Assembly (NCBI RefSeq): GCF_027107535.1
Contig: NZ_CP114283.1
Location: 7,130,001-7,194,000 of the forward strand
DNA: 64,000 nucleotides
Source: Streptomyces aurantiacus
GTDB lineage: Bacteria > Actinomycetota > Actinomycetes > Streptomycetales > Streptomycetaceae
Direction of reading: 5' to 3'
The notes below the pieces were generated by a model. That model searched no databases and was not told the origin of the DNA. It saw nothing but the letters and a program-made list of their open reading frames with translations. The first letter of the stretch is position 1; every line of letters starts with the position of its first letter. The translations under genes and the position numbers were made by a program. This document shows positions 49,232 through 62,840 of this stretch, piece by piece.

Positions 49232-49315
49232 CGGTCGGCACTCCTCCCCTGCTGTGTAACGGTCACCTTATGGGGTGGTCCGGTCCCTGCCGTCCGTGGT
49301 GGGACGGGCTCGGCG

Positions 49316-50323
<1,008 letters not shown>

Positions 50324-50359
50324 GGGGGTGTCCTTCCGGCTGGGTGACGCGTCTGTAGC

Positions 50360-50371
50360 AACCGGTCTCTA
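50360..50371. promoter_or_regulatory. Putative LacI-family operator, copy 3 (dehydrogenase/aldO gap)
   Basis: AACCGGTCTCTA, an exact inverse match to 48014-48025, lies between the divergent 2-hydroxyacid dehydrogenase and alditol oxidase genes, 37 bases from the former and 193 from the latter. Confidence 0.65.
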
Positions 50372-50386
50372 CGGTAGGCGGCGTGA

Positions 50387-51841
<1,455 letters not shown>

Positions 51842-52023
51842 GCGGGCGTCTTCGGGCGCGGCGCGCGAGGGGCGCGGGCCGGCGGCGGGCGGGCCGGCGG
51901 GTTGTCCGCGGACGCGCCCGGAGGGTCACGGGGGACGCTCCCGGCGGACGCCGCCCGCGGCGGGCCGACCTGATCGGCACGCCCCCCGCGGTGGCGCGAG
52001 GGACTTTGTATGGCCCCTTTCCT

Positions 52024-52038
52024 AACCCCTTGTCGAAA
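52024..52038. promoter_or_regulatory. Putative operator of the beta-galactosidase locus, copy 1
   Basis: AACCCCTTGTCGAAA upstream of the ROK gene matches AACCCCTTGCCGAAG at 53570 at 13 of 15 positions, suggesting that one regulator (likely the ROK protein itself) binds both. Confidence 0.5.
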
Positions 52039-52120
52039 GTCTCCAACGGTCATAGCCTTGCGCCGCGCCGGGGCCGTCGGGCTCCGCCATGGCCTGGAGG
52101 GATCGAGGGGGCACGTTCTG

Positions 52121-53398
52121 GTGAAGCGCACATCTCGCGACATCCGCACCGCGAACCGCTATGGGGTGCTGCGCCAGATCATCGCCCATTCGCCCACGTC
52201 CCGGCAGGAGCTCGCCGCTGCGACCGGGCTGAGCCTCGCCACGGTCGCCACGCTCGTCGGTGAGCTGCTCGACCTCGGGATGCTGACGGAGGTCGGATTC
52301 GAGGACTCCGCGGGGGGCCGCCCGCGGGGGCTCGTGGCGGTCAACGCTTCGGGCGGTGCGCTGATCGGCGTCGACATCGCGGAGACGTACGTACGGGTCG
52401 AGCTGTTCGATCTCGCGCTGGGCGTGCTGGCCCGTGCCGACGAGGACATGCGCCGCGGTGAGATCCGCCCGGAGCAGGTCGTCGGGCATGTCGCCTCGGC
52501 CGTGGGCTCGGTGGTCGCGCAGGCCGGGGTCGAAGGCGCCCGTGTCCTCGGCGTCGGTGTCAGTGTGCCGGGGCAGGTGGACCGGGAGGCCGGCGTCTCG
52601 GAGTACGCGCCGAACTGGGACTGGCACGACGTGCCGCTGCTCGACCTGCTCTCCGAGCACATCGCGTACCCCCTCTACCTGGACAATCCGCTGCGGGCCT
52701 GTGCGGTCGCCGAGTTGTGGTTCGGGGCCGCGCGCGGGCGCGGGGACGCCGTGGTGGTGAATCTCGGGACGGGTGTCGGCGCCGGGCTCGCGCTCGGCGG
52801 CGGGCTGCACCGGGGGGTCAGCAACAGCGCCGGGGAGTGGGGGCACAACACGCTCGTGCTGGACGGGCGGCCGTGCCACTGCGGCAACCACGGGTGTGTG
52901 GAGACGTATGTCGGAGCGCCCGGCATCATGCTGAACCTGCGGGAGCTGAGCCCCGGGAGCCCGCTGCTGCACCCCGAGGACCAGACGGCGACGATCAACG
53001 CGCTGGCGCGCGGCGTCGCCGCGCAGGACCCGGTGGCCATCCAGGTGGTCCGGAACACCGCGCGCTATCTCGGCGCCGCCGTGGCCGACCTGGTGAACCT
53101 CCTCAACCCCGAGGTCGTCGTGCTCAGCAGCTGGGTGGCGGCCACGCTCGGCGAACCGCTGCTGCACGAGGTGCGCGAGGCGGTGGCGCGGCACGCGCTG
53201 AGACGGCCGCTGGCCAGCACCGAGATCGTCCTCTCCCCCATTCCCACCGATCCGGTGTGTCTGGGGGCCGCGACGTTCGCGCTCGAAGGGGCACTGACCT
53301 CGGTGGGGCAGAAGTCCGGCGGTGCCAAGGCCGCCCCGCAGAGACCCGCGGGCGGCAGGGCCACGACGCCGCGGCGCGCCGCCGTCCCCAAGGTCTGA
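52121..53398 (+). CDS. ROK family transcriptional regulator
   Basis: 425 residues. N-terminal winged helix (ANRYGVLRQIIAHSPTSRQE, LAAATGLSLATVATLVGELL) joined to a ROK sugar-kinase-like domain: ATP/sugar loops GVGVSVPGQVDREAG and NLGTGVGAGLALGGGL, the zinc motif CHCGNHGCVETY and ELWFGAARGRGDAVVV. Proteins of this type repress sugar genes until the sugar binds. GTG 52121 has GAGGGGG ten bases upstream. A Pro/Ala/Arg/Lys tail of about 30 residues is disordered. It precedes the binding-protein/permease/GH2 operon and probably controls it. Confidence 0.93.
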   Translation: MKRTSRDIRTANRYGVLRQIIAHSPTSRQELAAATGLSLATVATLVGELLDLGMLTEVGFEDSAGGRPRGLVAVNASGGALIGVDIAETYVRVELFDLALGVLARADEDMRRGEIRPEQVVGHVASAVGSVVAQAGVEGARVLGVGVSVPGQVDREAGVSEYAPNWDWHDVPLLDLLSEHIAYPLYLDNPLRACAVAELWFGAARGRGDAVVVNLGTGVGAGLALGGGLHRGVSNSAGEWGHNTLVLDGRPCHCGNHGCVETYVGAPGIMLNLRELSPGSPLLHPEDQTATINALARGVAAQDPVAIQVVRNTARYLGAAVADLVNLLNPEVVVLSSWVAATLGEPLLHEVREAVARHALRRPLASTEIVLSPIPTDPVCLGAATFALEGALTSVGQKSGGAKAAPQRPAGGRATTPRRAAVPKV

Positions 53399-53569
53399 GG
53401 GACAGCCGGTCCGACGGCCGGCCGAAGTCTTTCGGCGCCCCGACCGCGGTACGAATCCGGTCCGGTCGGGGCATTGGGATCGGGCGCCCAGATCGTCCGC
53501 CCGGCCGTCCGCAAGCGCTTCCCGTCCGGTATCCCGGACGTCCCGCAACGCTTCGAACAGACTTCGTCC

Positions 53570-53584
53570 AACCCCTTGCCGAAG
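53570..53584. promoter_or_regulatory. Putative operator of the beta-galactosidase locus, copy 2
   Basis: AACCCCTTGCCGAAG lies 77 bases before the binding-protein start. It is followed by CCTTAGCCGAAGGTTAA, so GCCGAAG occurs twice, 12 bases apart (53579 and 53591), a further hint of regulator half-sites. Confidence 0.5.
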
Positions 53585-53660
53585 CCTTAGCCGAAGGTTA
53601 ACGTCCCGCCACCGCACTGCGATTTCGAGCCGTAGCCGTACTCGAGACAAGGACGTCAGA

Positions 53661-54926
53661 ATGTCGGCACTGAGCAACAGCAACTGGGACCGTCGATCCG
53701 TACTGCGAGCCGCCGCGGGCCTCGCCGCCCTCGGCCCGCTGGCCGCCTGTGGCGGCAACACCGGCCGTGAGGGCGGGGGCAGTTCGGGCAAGAACCTGAC
53801 GCAGTACTTCCACGCGTACGGAGAGGCCGGCACCGAGCAGGCCATCAAGAAGTACGCGGCTGCCTACGACGGGGCCCGCGTGACCACCCAGTGGATCACC
53901 GGCACCAACTTCGAGAGCAAGCTGTTCTCGGCGCTGCTCACCAAGAACGCGCCCGACGTCTTCGAGTTCCACCCACAGATCCAGATGATCAAGAGCGGTC
54001 AGGTGGCGGACCTGTCCGACATCATGGAGCCGGTCAAGGACGACTTCAATCCGGCCGACATCGCCTCGCACACGATCGACGGGAAGATATGGGGCGTCCG
54101 CATGATCGACGACCCGCAGTTCTTCTACTACCGCAAGTCGATGCTGGAGAAGGCGGGGGTCGAGCCGCCCACCACGCTGGACGAGCTCGTCGAGGCCGCC
54201 GCGAAGCTCACCACGTCCAAGGTCAAGGGCGTCTTCCTCGGCAACTCGATCACCCCGGTGATGAACCCGCTGATCTGGTCGACCGGCGCCAACACCCTCA
54301 CCGACAAGAACGAGATCGCCTACCACACGGACGAGGTCGCGGCCGGCCTCAAGAAGCTCCGCACGATGTTCAAGTCGGGCCACCTGCTGCTGGACGCCCC
54401 CGCGGACTGGTGGGACCCGTCGGCCATCACCCAGGGCCTGGTCGCGATCCAGTGGTGCGGCATGTGGGCGATGCCGGTGATCCAGAAGGCGCTCGGCGAC
54501 GACGTCGGCATCATCCCCTTCCCGACCTCCGCGGAGGGCGGCAAGCCCGCGGTCACCAACGGCGGCTGGTCGATGTTCGTCAACGCCAAGAGCAAGAACG
54601 TCGACCTGGCCAAGGAGTACGTGAAGTGGCTGTGGATCGACCAGAAGAAGTACCAGGAGGACTGGTCCCTCTCGTACGGCTTCCACATCCCGCCGCGCAC
54701 CTCGCTCGCCGAGTCCGCGACCAAGCTGAAGTCGGGTCTGCCCGCCGAGGGCGTCAAGCTCTTCAACGAGTTCGGCCACTTCGACAACCCGGCCTGGACG
54801 CAGGCCATGATCGTCGCGCTTGAGAACGTCGTCGCCGACACCGTGCGCAAGGGCGGCAACCCGGAGGCCGCGCTCGACAAGGCCGACAAGATCGTGAACC
54901 GCGAACTCAAGAAGCTGTTCGGATAG
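53661..54926 (+). CDS. Sugar ABC transporter substrate-binding lipoprotein (galactoside locus)
   Basis: 421 residues. The N-terminus carries a twin-arginine motif (WDRRSVLRAAAGLAALGPLA) and a lipobox (PLAACGG), so it is exported folded and lipid-anchored. The mature part is a family-1 binding protein (KNLTQYFHAYGEAGTEQAIK, APDVFEFHPQIQMIKSGQVA, LFNEFGHFDNPAWTQAM). ATG 53661 has AAGGACG upstream. It leads the operon with two permeases and a GH2 beta-galactosidase, so lactose-like or galacto-oligosaccharide capture is likely, though specificity cannot be read from sequence. Confidence 0.93.
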   Translation: MSALSNSNWDRRSVLRAAAGLAALGPLAACGGNTGREGGGSSGKNLTQYFHAYGEAGTEQAIKKYAAAYDGARVTTQWITGTNFESKLFSALLTKNAPDVFEFHPQIQMIKSGQVADLSDIMEPVKDDFNPADIASHTIDGKIWGVRMIDDPQFFYYRKSMLEKAGVEPPTTLDELVEAAAKLTTSKVKGVFLGNSITPVMNPLIWSTGANTLTDKNEIAYHTDEVAAGLKKLRTMFKSGHLLLDAPADWWDPSAITQGLVAIQWCGMWAMPVIQKALGDDVGIIPFPTSAEGGKPAVTNGGWSMFVNAKSKNVDLAKEYVKWLWIDQKKYQEDWSLSYGFHIPPRTSLAESATKLKSGLPAEGVKLFNEFGHFDNPAWTQAMIVALENVVADTVRKGGNPEAALDKADKIVNRELKKLFG

Positions 54927-54946
54927 GTCACGGACGGATTCACGAC

Positions 54947-55912
54947 ATGTCGACCACCACCTCGAGCGGTGTCGCCAAGGACCGTGCCCCTGCCGGGACC
55001 CCCAAGGTCAAGCAGGGGCGCGGGGTCCGCGGCCGCACGCTCAACTTCTGGCTCTTCACCGGCCCGTTCCTGATCGGGCTCGCGGTCTTCGTCTACATCC
55101 CGATCGGCTGGAGCGCGTACCTCTCGTTCTTCGAGGCGCGCTACACGGTCACTCCCAGCACGTTCGTCGGCTTCGACAACTTCACGTACATGCTGACGAA
55201 CGAGAAGTTCACGGACTCGCTCGTCACCTTCACCGTCTTCGCCGCGTTCATCGTGCCCGTCACCTGGGCGTTCTCGCTCGGCCTCGCGATGATGGTGAAC
55301 CGGCTGCGGTTCATGCGGGCGTTCTTCCGGTCGGTGTTCTTCCTGCCGACCGCCGTCAGCTTCGTGGCCGCGTCCCTGATCTGGAAGATGTCCATCTTCA
55401 GCGGAGTCCGCTTCGGGCTGGCGAACACCGTGCTCGGCTGGTTCGGCGTGGAGAACATCGCCTGGCTGGCCAACCCCAATCCGCCCTGGTACTGGCTGGT
55501 CATCGTCACCGTACGCCTGTGGCTCCAGGCCGGCTTCTACATGATCCTGTTCCTGGCGGCCCTGCAGAACATCCCGCCGGAGCTGTACGAGGCCGCCGCG
55601 ATCGACGGCGCCAAGCCGGGCTGGCAGACCTTCTGGTACATCACGCTCCCCCAGCTGCGTGCCACCTCGACAGCGGTGATCCTGCTGCTGCTCGTCGCCG
55701 CCTACCAGGCCTTCGACGAGTTCTTCAACCTCCTCGCCAAGACCACCTGGGGCCGTCCGCCGCTGGTCGAGCTGTACTACACGGCGCTCGGTGAGAACCA
55801 GGACTACGGCGCCGGCAGCGCGGGCGCGATGATCCTGACCGTGCTGATCTGCTGCGTGACCCTGCTCCAGGGCAAGTTCATGGGCTTCGGAAAGGGGGAG
55901 CAGGCCAAGTGA
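54947..55912 (+). CDS. Sugar ABC transporter permease (MalF-type)
   Basis: 321 residues with six membrane helices (NFWLFTGPFLIGLAVFVYIP, FFRSVFFLPTAVSFVAASLI, AVILLLLVAAYQAFDEFFNL). The ATPase-docking EAA loop is ELYEAAAIDGAKPGWQTFWY. It starts 20 bases after the binding protein gene and overlaps the next permease gene by four bases. It forms the importer channel with that partner; no ATPase gene is present in the operon, consistent with a shared MsiK. Confidence 0.94.
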   Translation: MSTTTSSGVAKDRAPAGTPKVKQGRGVRGRTLNFWLFTGPFLIGLAVFVYIPIGWSAYLSFFEARYTVTPSTFVGFDNFTYMLTNEKFTDSLVTFTVFAAFIVPVTWAFSLGLAMMVNRLRFMRAFFRSVFFLPTAVSFVAASLIWKMSIFSGVRFGLANTVLGWFGVENIAWLANPNPPWYWLVIVTVRLWLQAGFYMILFLAALQNIPPELYEAAAIDGAKPGWQTFWYITLPQLRATSTAVILLLLVAAYQAFDEFFNLLAKTTWGRPPLVELYYTALGENQDYGAGSAGAMILTVLICCVTLLQGKFMGFGKGEQAK

Positions 55913-56808
55913 CCACCACCGTGCCTCCCATCAAGGACACCAGGACCGAACCGGCCGCCACCACGCGCTCCGTGAAGAAGCGGACCGGCACCGCGGGCAG
56001 TGTCGGCCTCTACTTCGCGACGGCCGTCTGCGCCCTGCTGTTCCTCGTCCCCTTCTACCTGATCGTCCGCAACGCCCTGTCCACGGACGTCGAGATCACC
56101 GGCGAGAACTGGAAGTTCTTCCCCACCGACATCCAGTGGGGCAACTTCTCCGAGCTGTTCGACGACCCGACGGTCCCCTTCGCCCGTTCCCTGTGGAACT
56201 CCACGGTCGTCGGCGTCCTGCACACCGTCGGCACCCTGCTGGTGTGCTCGCTCGCGGGCTACGGTCTCGCCCGTATCCCGTACAAGCACGCCAACAAGAT
56301 CTTCTACGTGGTCCTCGTGACGCTGATGGTGCCCACGGCCGTCACCTTCGTGCCCAGCTTCGTGCTGGTCTCGTCGCTCGGCTGGGTGTCGAGTATGCAA
56401 GGTCTCATCGTTCCGGGGCTCTTCAGTGGTTTCACCTGCTTCCTCTTCCGGCAGTACTTCCTGGGGTTCCCCAAGGAACTGGAGGAGGCGGCGCGGGTGG
56501 ACGGGCTCAGTTACTGGGGTTCGTACTGGCGTATCGTCGTGCCCAACTCGCTGAACTTCTTCGCCGCGATCGCGACCATCACCTTCATCAGCGGCTGGAA
56601 CGCCTTCCTGTGGCCCCTGGTCATCGGTCAGGATCAGGAGGCGTGGACGGTGCAGGTCGCCCTCTCCTCGTACATGACGAACCAGACCGTCAACTTCCAT
56701 CTGATCTTCATGGCCACCGCAATTTCCATCCTGCCCCTGGTGCTCGTGTTCCTGTTCCTCCAGCGCTGGCTGGTGCAGGGGGTCGCGCAGACCGGCATCA
56801 AGGGCTGA
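55909..56808 (+). CDS. Carbohydrate ABC transporter permease (MalG-type)
   Basis: 299 residues, six membrane helices (VGLYFATAVCALLFLVPFYL, IFYVVLVTLMVPTAVTFVPS, FIFSG-like and ISILPLVLVFLFLQRWLV). The EAA loop is ELEEAARVDGLSYWGSYWRI. GTG 55909 overlaps the stop of the MalF-type gene (GTGA), so translation is coupled. The GH2 gene begins 12 bases after its stop. Confidence 0.93.
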   Translation: MTTTVPPIKDTRTEPAATTRSVKKRTGTAGSVGLYFATAVCALLFLVPFYLIVRNALSTDVEITGENWKFFPTDIQWGNFSELFDDPTVPFARSLWNSTVVGVLHTVGTLLVCSLAGYGLARIPYKHANKIFYVVLVTLMVPTAVTFVPSFVLVSSLGWVSSMQGLIVPGLFSGFTCFLFRQYFLGFPKELEEAARVDGLSYWGSYWRIVVPNSLNFFAAIATITFISGWNAFLWPLVIGQDQEAWTVQVALSSYMTNQTVNFHLIFMATAISILPLVLVFLFLQRWLVQGVAQTGIKG

Positions 56809-59736
<2,928 letters not shown>

Positions 59737-59754
59737 CACTGTTACCGGTCACAT

Positions 59755-59782
59755 GGCCGTCCGGCTCCCCAGCCGGACGGCC
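59755..59782. terminator. Terminator after the beta-galactosidase operon
   Basis: GGCCGTCCGGCT (59755-59766) and AGCCGGACGGCC (59771-59782) form a perfect 12-bp stem with a four-base loop (CCCC), 18 bases after the GH2 stop, followed by GTGTTCGTGTGTT. Confidence 0.85.
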
Positions 59783-59820
59783 GTGTTCGTGTGTTCCCCG
59801 CTCCCCCGGAGGTTCCTCGC

Positions 59821-60816
59821 GTGATCGGTTCCATCGAGGTCCGTGGCCTGTCCCGGACCTTTCACACCACGGTGCGCCGCCCCGGCTTCACGGGCGCCGT
59901 CAGGTCTCTCGTCAATCCGGAACGGGTCGCCAAGGAGGCCGTCTCCGACATCACCTTCGACGTCTCCCCCGGCGAACTCCTGGCCCTTCTCGGGCCGAAC
60001 GGCGCGGGCAAGTCCACCACCATCAAGATGCTCACCGGCATCCTCACCCCCACGTCCGGCGAGGCCCGGGTCGCCGGTGTCGTGCCGTACCGGGAACGTG
60101 AGCGCAACGCGCGCAACATCGGGGCCGTGTTCGGGCAGCGCACCCAGCTGTGGTGGGACCTGCCGGTGCGGGAGTCCTTCGCGATCCTGCGCGACATCTA
60201 CGACGTCCCCGAAGCCGAACACCGGGCGCGGCTACGGGAGTTCGACGACCTCCTCGACCTGTCCTCCTTCTGGGACACGCGTGTACGGCATCTCTCGCTC
60301 GGCCAGCGCGTGCGCTCCGATCTCGCCGCCGCCCTGCTGCACGATCCGCCGGTGGTGTTCCTCGACGAGCCCACCATCGGCATGGACGTGGTGGTCAAGG
60401 AGCAGGTCCGCGAGTTCCTCCGGTACCAGGTGGAGGAACGCGGTCGGACCGTGCTCCTCACCACGCACGACATGACGGAGGTCGAGCGGCTCGCCGAGCG
60501 GGTCGTCCTGGTCAACCACGGCCGGCTCGTGCTGGACGGCTCCCTGGACGAGATCCGGCGGAAGTTCGGCTCGACCTGGCAGGTGCGGGTGACGCTCGCC
60601 GACGCGCACGCGTCCGTCGAGCCGTTGCCGGGGATCGCGCTGGTGCGGCGGGAGGGGCCCCAGGCGGTGTTCGGTCCCGACGGACCCACCGCACCGACGA
60701 TGCACCAGGCCCTGAAACAGGTCATCGAGCGCTACGAGGTGACCGAGATCGCCCTGGACGAGGCCGACCTGGAGGACGTGATGCGCGCCGCGTACGTCCA
60801 GGCGGGGGGCGTGTGA
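59821..60816 (+). CDS. ABC transporter ATP-binding protein (exporter, ABC-2 type)
   Basis: 331 residues. Walker A LLGPNGAGKSTTIKMLTG, Q-loop GAVFGQRTQLWWDLPV, signature HLSLGQRVRSDLAAALLHDP, Walker B VVFLDEPTIGMDVVV and H-loop LTTHDMTEVERLAE are all intact. GTG 59821 has GGAGG eight bases upstream. Together with the two following permeases, it makes the three-gene DUF990-type exporter common in actinomycetes, whose substrate is not established. Its stop overlaps the start of the next gene. Confidence 0.94.
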   Translation: MIGSIEVRGLSRTFHTTVRRPGFTGAVRSLVNPERVAKEAVSDITFDVSPGELLALLGPNGAGKSTTIKMLTGILTPTSGEARVAGVVPYRERERNARNIGAVFGQRTQLWWDLPVRESFAILRDIYDVPEAEHRARLREFDDLLDLSSFWDTRVRHLSLGQRVRSDLAAALLHDPPVVFLDEPTIGMDVVVKEQVREFLRYQVEERGRTVLLTTHDMTEVERLAERVVLVNHGRLVLDGSLDEIRRKFGSTWQVRVTLADAHASVEPLPGIALVRREGPQAVFGPDGPTAPTMHQALKQVIERYEVTEIALDEADLEDVMRAAYVQAGGV

Positions 60817-61622
60817 CCATGGCCGTCCTCCATGGCTGGCGGGCCGCCCGCGTCACCCCGCTCGGTGAGCTGCACACCCCGCCCCGGATGACCGCGGCGC
60901 TGCTCCGGCTCACCGTGCAGATCGTGCTGGTGGCCTCACTGTGGCACGGCCTGTACGCGTCGACGGGCACCACGGCGGGCCTGTCCAGGAACCAGGCGGT
61001 CACGTACGCCGTGCTCGCCGTACTGGCCACCCGAATACGGGAGTTGGACCAGTACGCGGGCCGGGACACCGTGCTGCAGCACATGCACTTCGGCACGATC
61101 GTCTACTGGTATCTGCGCCCGCTCTCCCCTCAGCGCTACTACGCGTTCCGGGCCCTCGGCGAGCAGTTGTACGGGCTGGTGTGGGTGCTCGCGGGATACG
61201 TCGTCTGCCTGGCCGCGGGAATCGTGGACCCGCCCAGGTCCGCCGCTGTGGCGGGGGTGTTCGCGCTCAGCGCGCTCCTGGGGCAGTGGGTCCTCTACTA
61301 CGTGATGCTCGCCATCGACCAGTTGTGCTTCTGGACGCTCAAGAACGGCGCGGCGATGCTGATCCTGATCTTCGCGCAGAACCTGCTGTCCGGGGTGTAC
61401 GCGCCGCTGTGGTTCTTCCCAGACTGGTTCATCACGCTCAGCGCCTTCCTGCCGTTCCAGGCGACGCTGAGTGTGCCGCTGTCGATCTACGTGGGCCGGA
61501 TCGAACTGTCCGACGCGGTACCGCAGTTGGCTTTGCAGGCCTGCTGGGTGGTGGCACTCGCCCTGCTCACCCGGTTGCTGTGGCGGCGGGCCGCCCGGCG
61601 CGTGATCTCGCAGGGAGGCTGA
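60813..61622 (+). CDS. ABC-2 family transporter permease (first DUF990-type subunit)
   Basis: 269 residues, about six membrane helices (ALLRLTVQIVLVASLWHGLY, LYGLVWVLAGYVVCLAAGIV, GVFALSALLGQWVLYYVMLA, FWTLKNGAAMLILIFAQNLL). The pattern HMHFGTIVYWYLRPLSPQRY matches the paired DUF990 permease that contains the conserved LxRPL segment. GTG 60813 overlaps the ATPase stop (GTGA); ATG 60819 is an equally possible start. It works as a heterodimer with the next gene. Confidence 0.88.
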   Translation: MTMAVLHGWRAARVTPLGELHTPPRMTAALLRLTVQIVLVASLWHGLYASTGTTAGLSRNQAVTYAVLAVLATRIRELDQYAGRDTVLQHMHFGTIVYWYLRPLSPQRYYAFRALGEQLYGLVWVLAGYVVCLAAGIVDPPRSAAVAGVFALSALLGQWVLYYVMLAIDQLCFWTLKNGAAMLILIFAQNLLSGVYAPLWFFPDWFITLSAFLPFQATLSVPLSIYVGRIELSDAVPQLALQACWVVALALLTRLLWRRAARRVISQGG

Positions 61623-61624
61623 CG

Positions 61625-62488
61625 ATGTCCGACGCGAAAGCGGGACCTCCGAGGACGGGGACTTCCCCGGCACGGCCTTCGAGTTCCTGGTCCCTGAAGC
61701 CCCTGCGGGTCGCGTGGCGCATCACGCGGCTCAACTTCCGTGCCCAGCTGGAGTACCGCTCCGAGTTCCTGATGATGATCGCGATCGGCGCGGTCTGGCA
61801 GGTGTCGGTGATCGTGTTCGCGACCGTGCTGCTCACCCGGTTCTCCGGGATGGGCGGCTGGGACAGCTCGGACGTCCTGCTGATCCCGGCGACGCGCATG
61901 CTGGCGCACGGCCTGTTCGTGCTGTTCCTCGGGCGGGTGCACGGACTGGGCAGGCACATCCAGGAGGGGATGATCGACACGTACCTGGTGCGTCCGATGC
62001 CGGTCCACCGCCAGCTCCAGCTCTCCTACTTCCCCACGAACGCCATCGGCGACCTGACGGTGGCGGCGGGCCTGATGGTGGGCGCGCTGAGCCGCAGCGA
62101 CCTGGACTGGACGGCGACCCGGATCACGTATCTCGTCCTCTGCGTCCTCGGCGGCATGCTCCTGGAGGCGGCCCTGTTCACCGTGGTGGCGTGCGCCTCG
62201 CTGCGTTTCCCGGCCGCCGACTACTGGGGACGCTGGCTGGAGGAACTGCTCGGCACGTTCGGCAGCTATCCGCTGAACGTGCTGCCGAGGGCGGTGACCG
62301 GATTCCTCACGTTCGGCCTGCCGCTGGCCTTCGTCGCGTACTTCCCGGCGGCGGTACTGACCGGGCACGACCCGGGGGTCCCGTACTGGCTGGCGGCGGT
62401 GTCCCCGCTGCTCGGGGCGGCGGCCTACCTGGGCTCGCGGCTGCTGTGGCGGTGGAGCCTGCGGCACTACGCCGGGGTTAACGGGTGA
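61625..62488 (+). CDS. ABC-2 family transporter permease (second DUF990-type subunit)
   Basis: 287 residues. After a Pro/Ser-rich N-terminus come six membrane helices with the family segments LNFRAQLEYRSEFLMMIAIG, RMLAHGLFVLFLGRVHGLGR, MIDTYLVRPMPVHRQLQLS and FPAAVLTGHDPGVPYWLAAV. It starts three bases after the previous stop, with GGGAGG just upstream, completing the ATPase-permease-permease operon. Confidence 0.9.
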   Translation: MSDAKAGPPRTGTSPARPSSSWSLKPLRVAWRITRLNFRAQLEYRSEFLMMIAIGAVWQVSVIVFATVLLTRFSGMGGWDSSDVLLIPATRMLAHGLFVLFLGRVHGLGRHIQEGMIDTYLVRPMPVHRQLQLSYFPTNAIGDLTVAAGLMVGALSRSDLDWTATRITYLVLCVLGGMLLEAALFTVVACASLRFPAADYWGRWLEELLGTFGSYPLNVLPRAVTGFLTFGLPLAFVAYFPAAVLTGHDPGVPYWLAAVSPLLGAAAYLGSRLLWRWSLRHYAGVNG

Positions 62489-62840
62489 CGGGACTGGCTC
62501 TGGACGGTCAGGACGGCCGGGGGCCACGGGCAGCTGATCCGCGCCCCCTGCCCGCCTGTCCGCTGCTCCCCGGAGATCCCAGTCGCGTTGCCGCAGCTGG
62601 TCAGGGACATTTTGGTTCAGGCCAGATTGCGCATACCCAAACCGAACGACCGTACCAGTCACCGCATTTCCTGGCCTCTTAAATCCCGCTATGCCCGGTG
62701 AAGGGGAGGGGCTGATTCTCCCAGGCCCAGGAAGGCGGCTTGGGGGTACGGCCTGACGTTTTGTGTTCGGCATATGACAGGTTGTGGGCCCTCGGTGACC
62801 GCTGGGGTCACTGATGATGACTTTCCGTGGGGGGAAGTTG
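62489..62840. other. Intergenic region upstream of the RHS gene
   Basis: 352 bases, AT-richer than its surroundings from about 62610 to 62690 (TTTTGGTTCAGGCCAGATTG and TTTCCTGGCCTCTTAAATCC), consistent with promoter DNA of a transferred or recently acquired gene. There is a small repeat GGTGACC...GGGGTCAC near 62801. No gene is supported. Confidence 0.4.

Noticed and set aside
59746..59755. ACCGGT-containing string after the GH2 gene as a further LacI operator
   Set aside because: Only the central six bases match; the TCTCTA flank is absent and it lies beyond a stop codon at a terminator.
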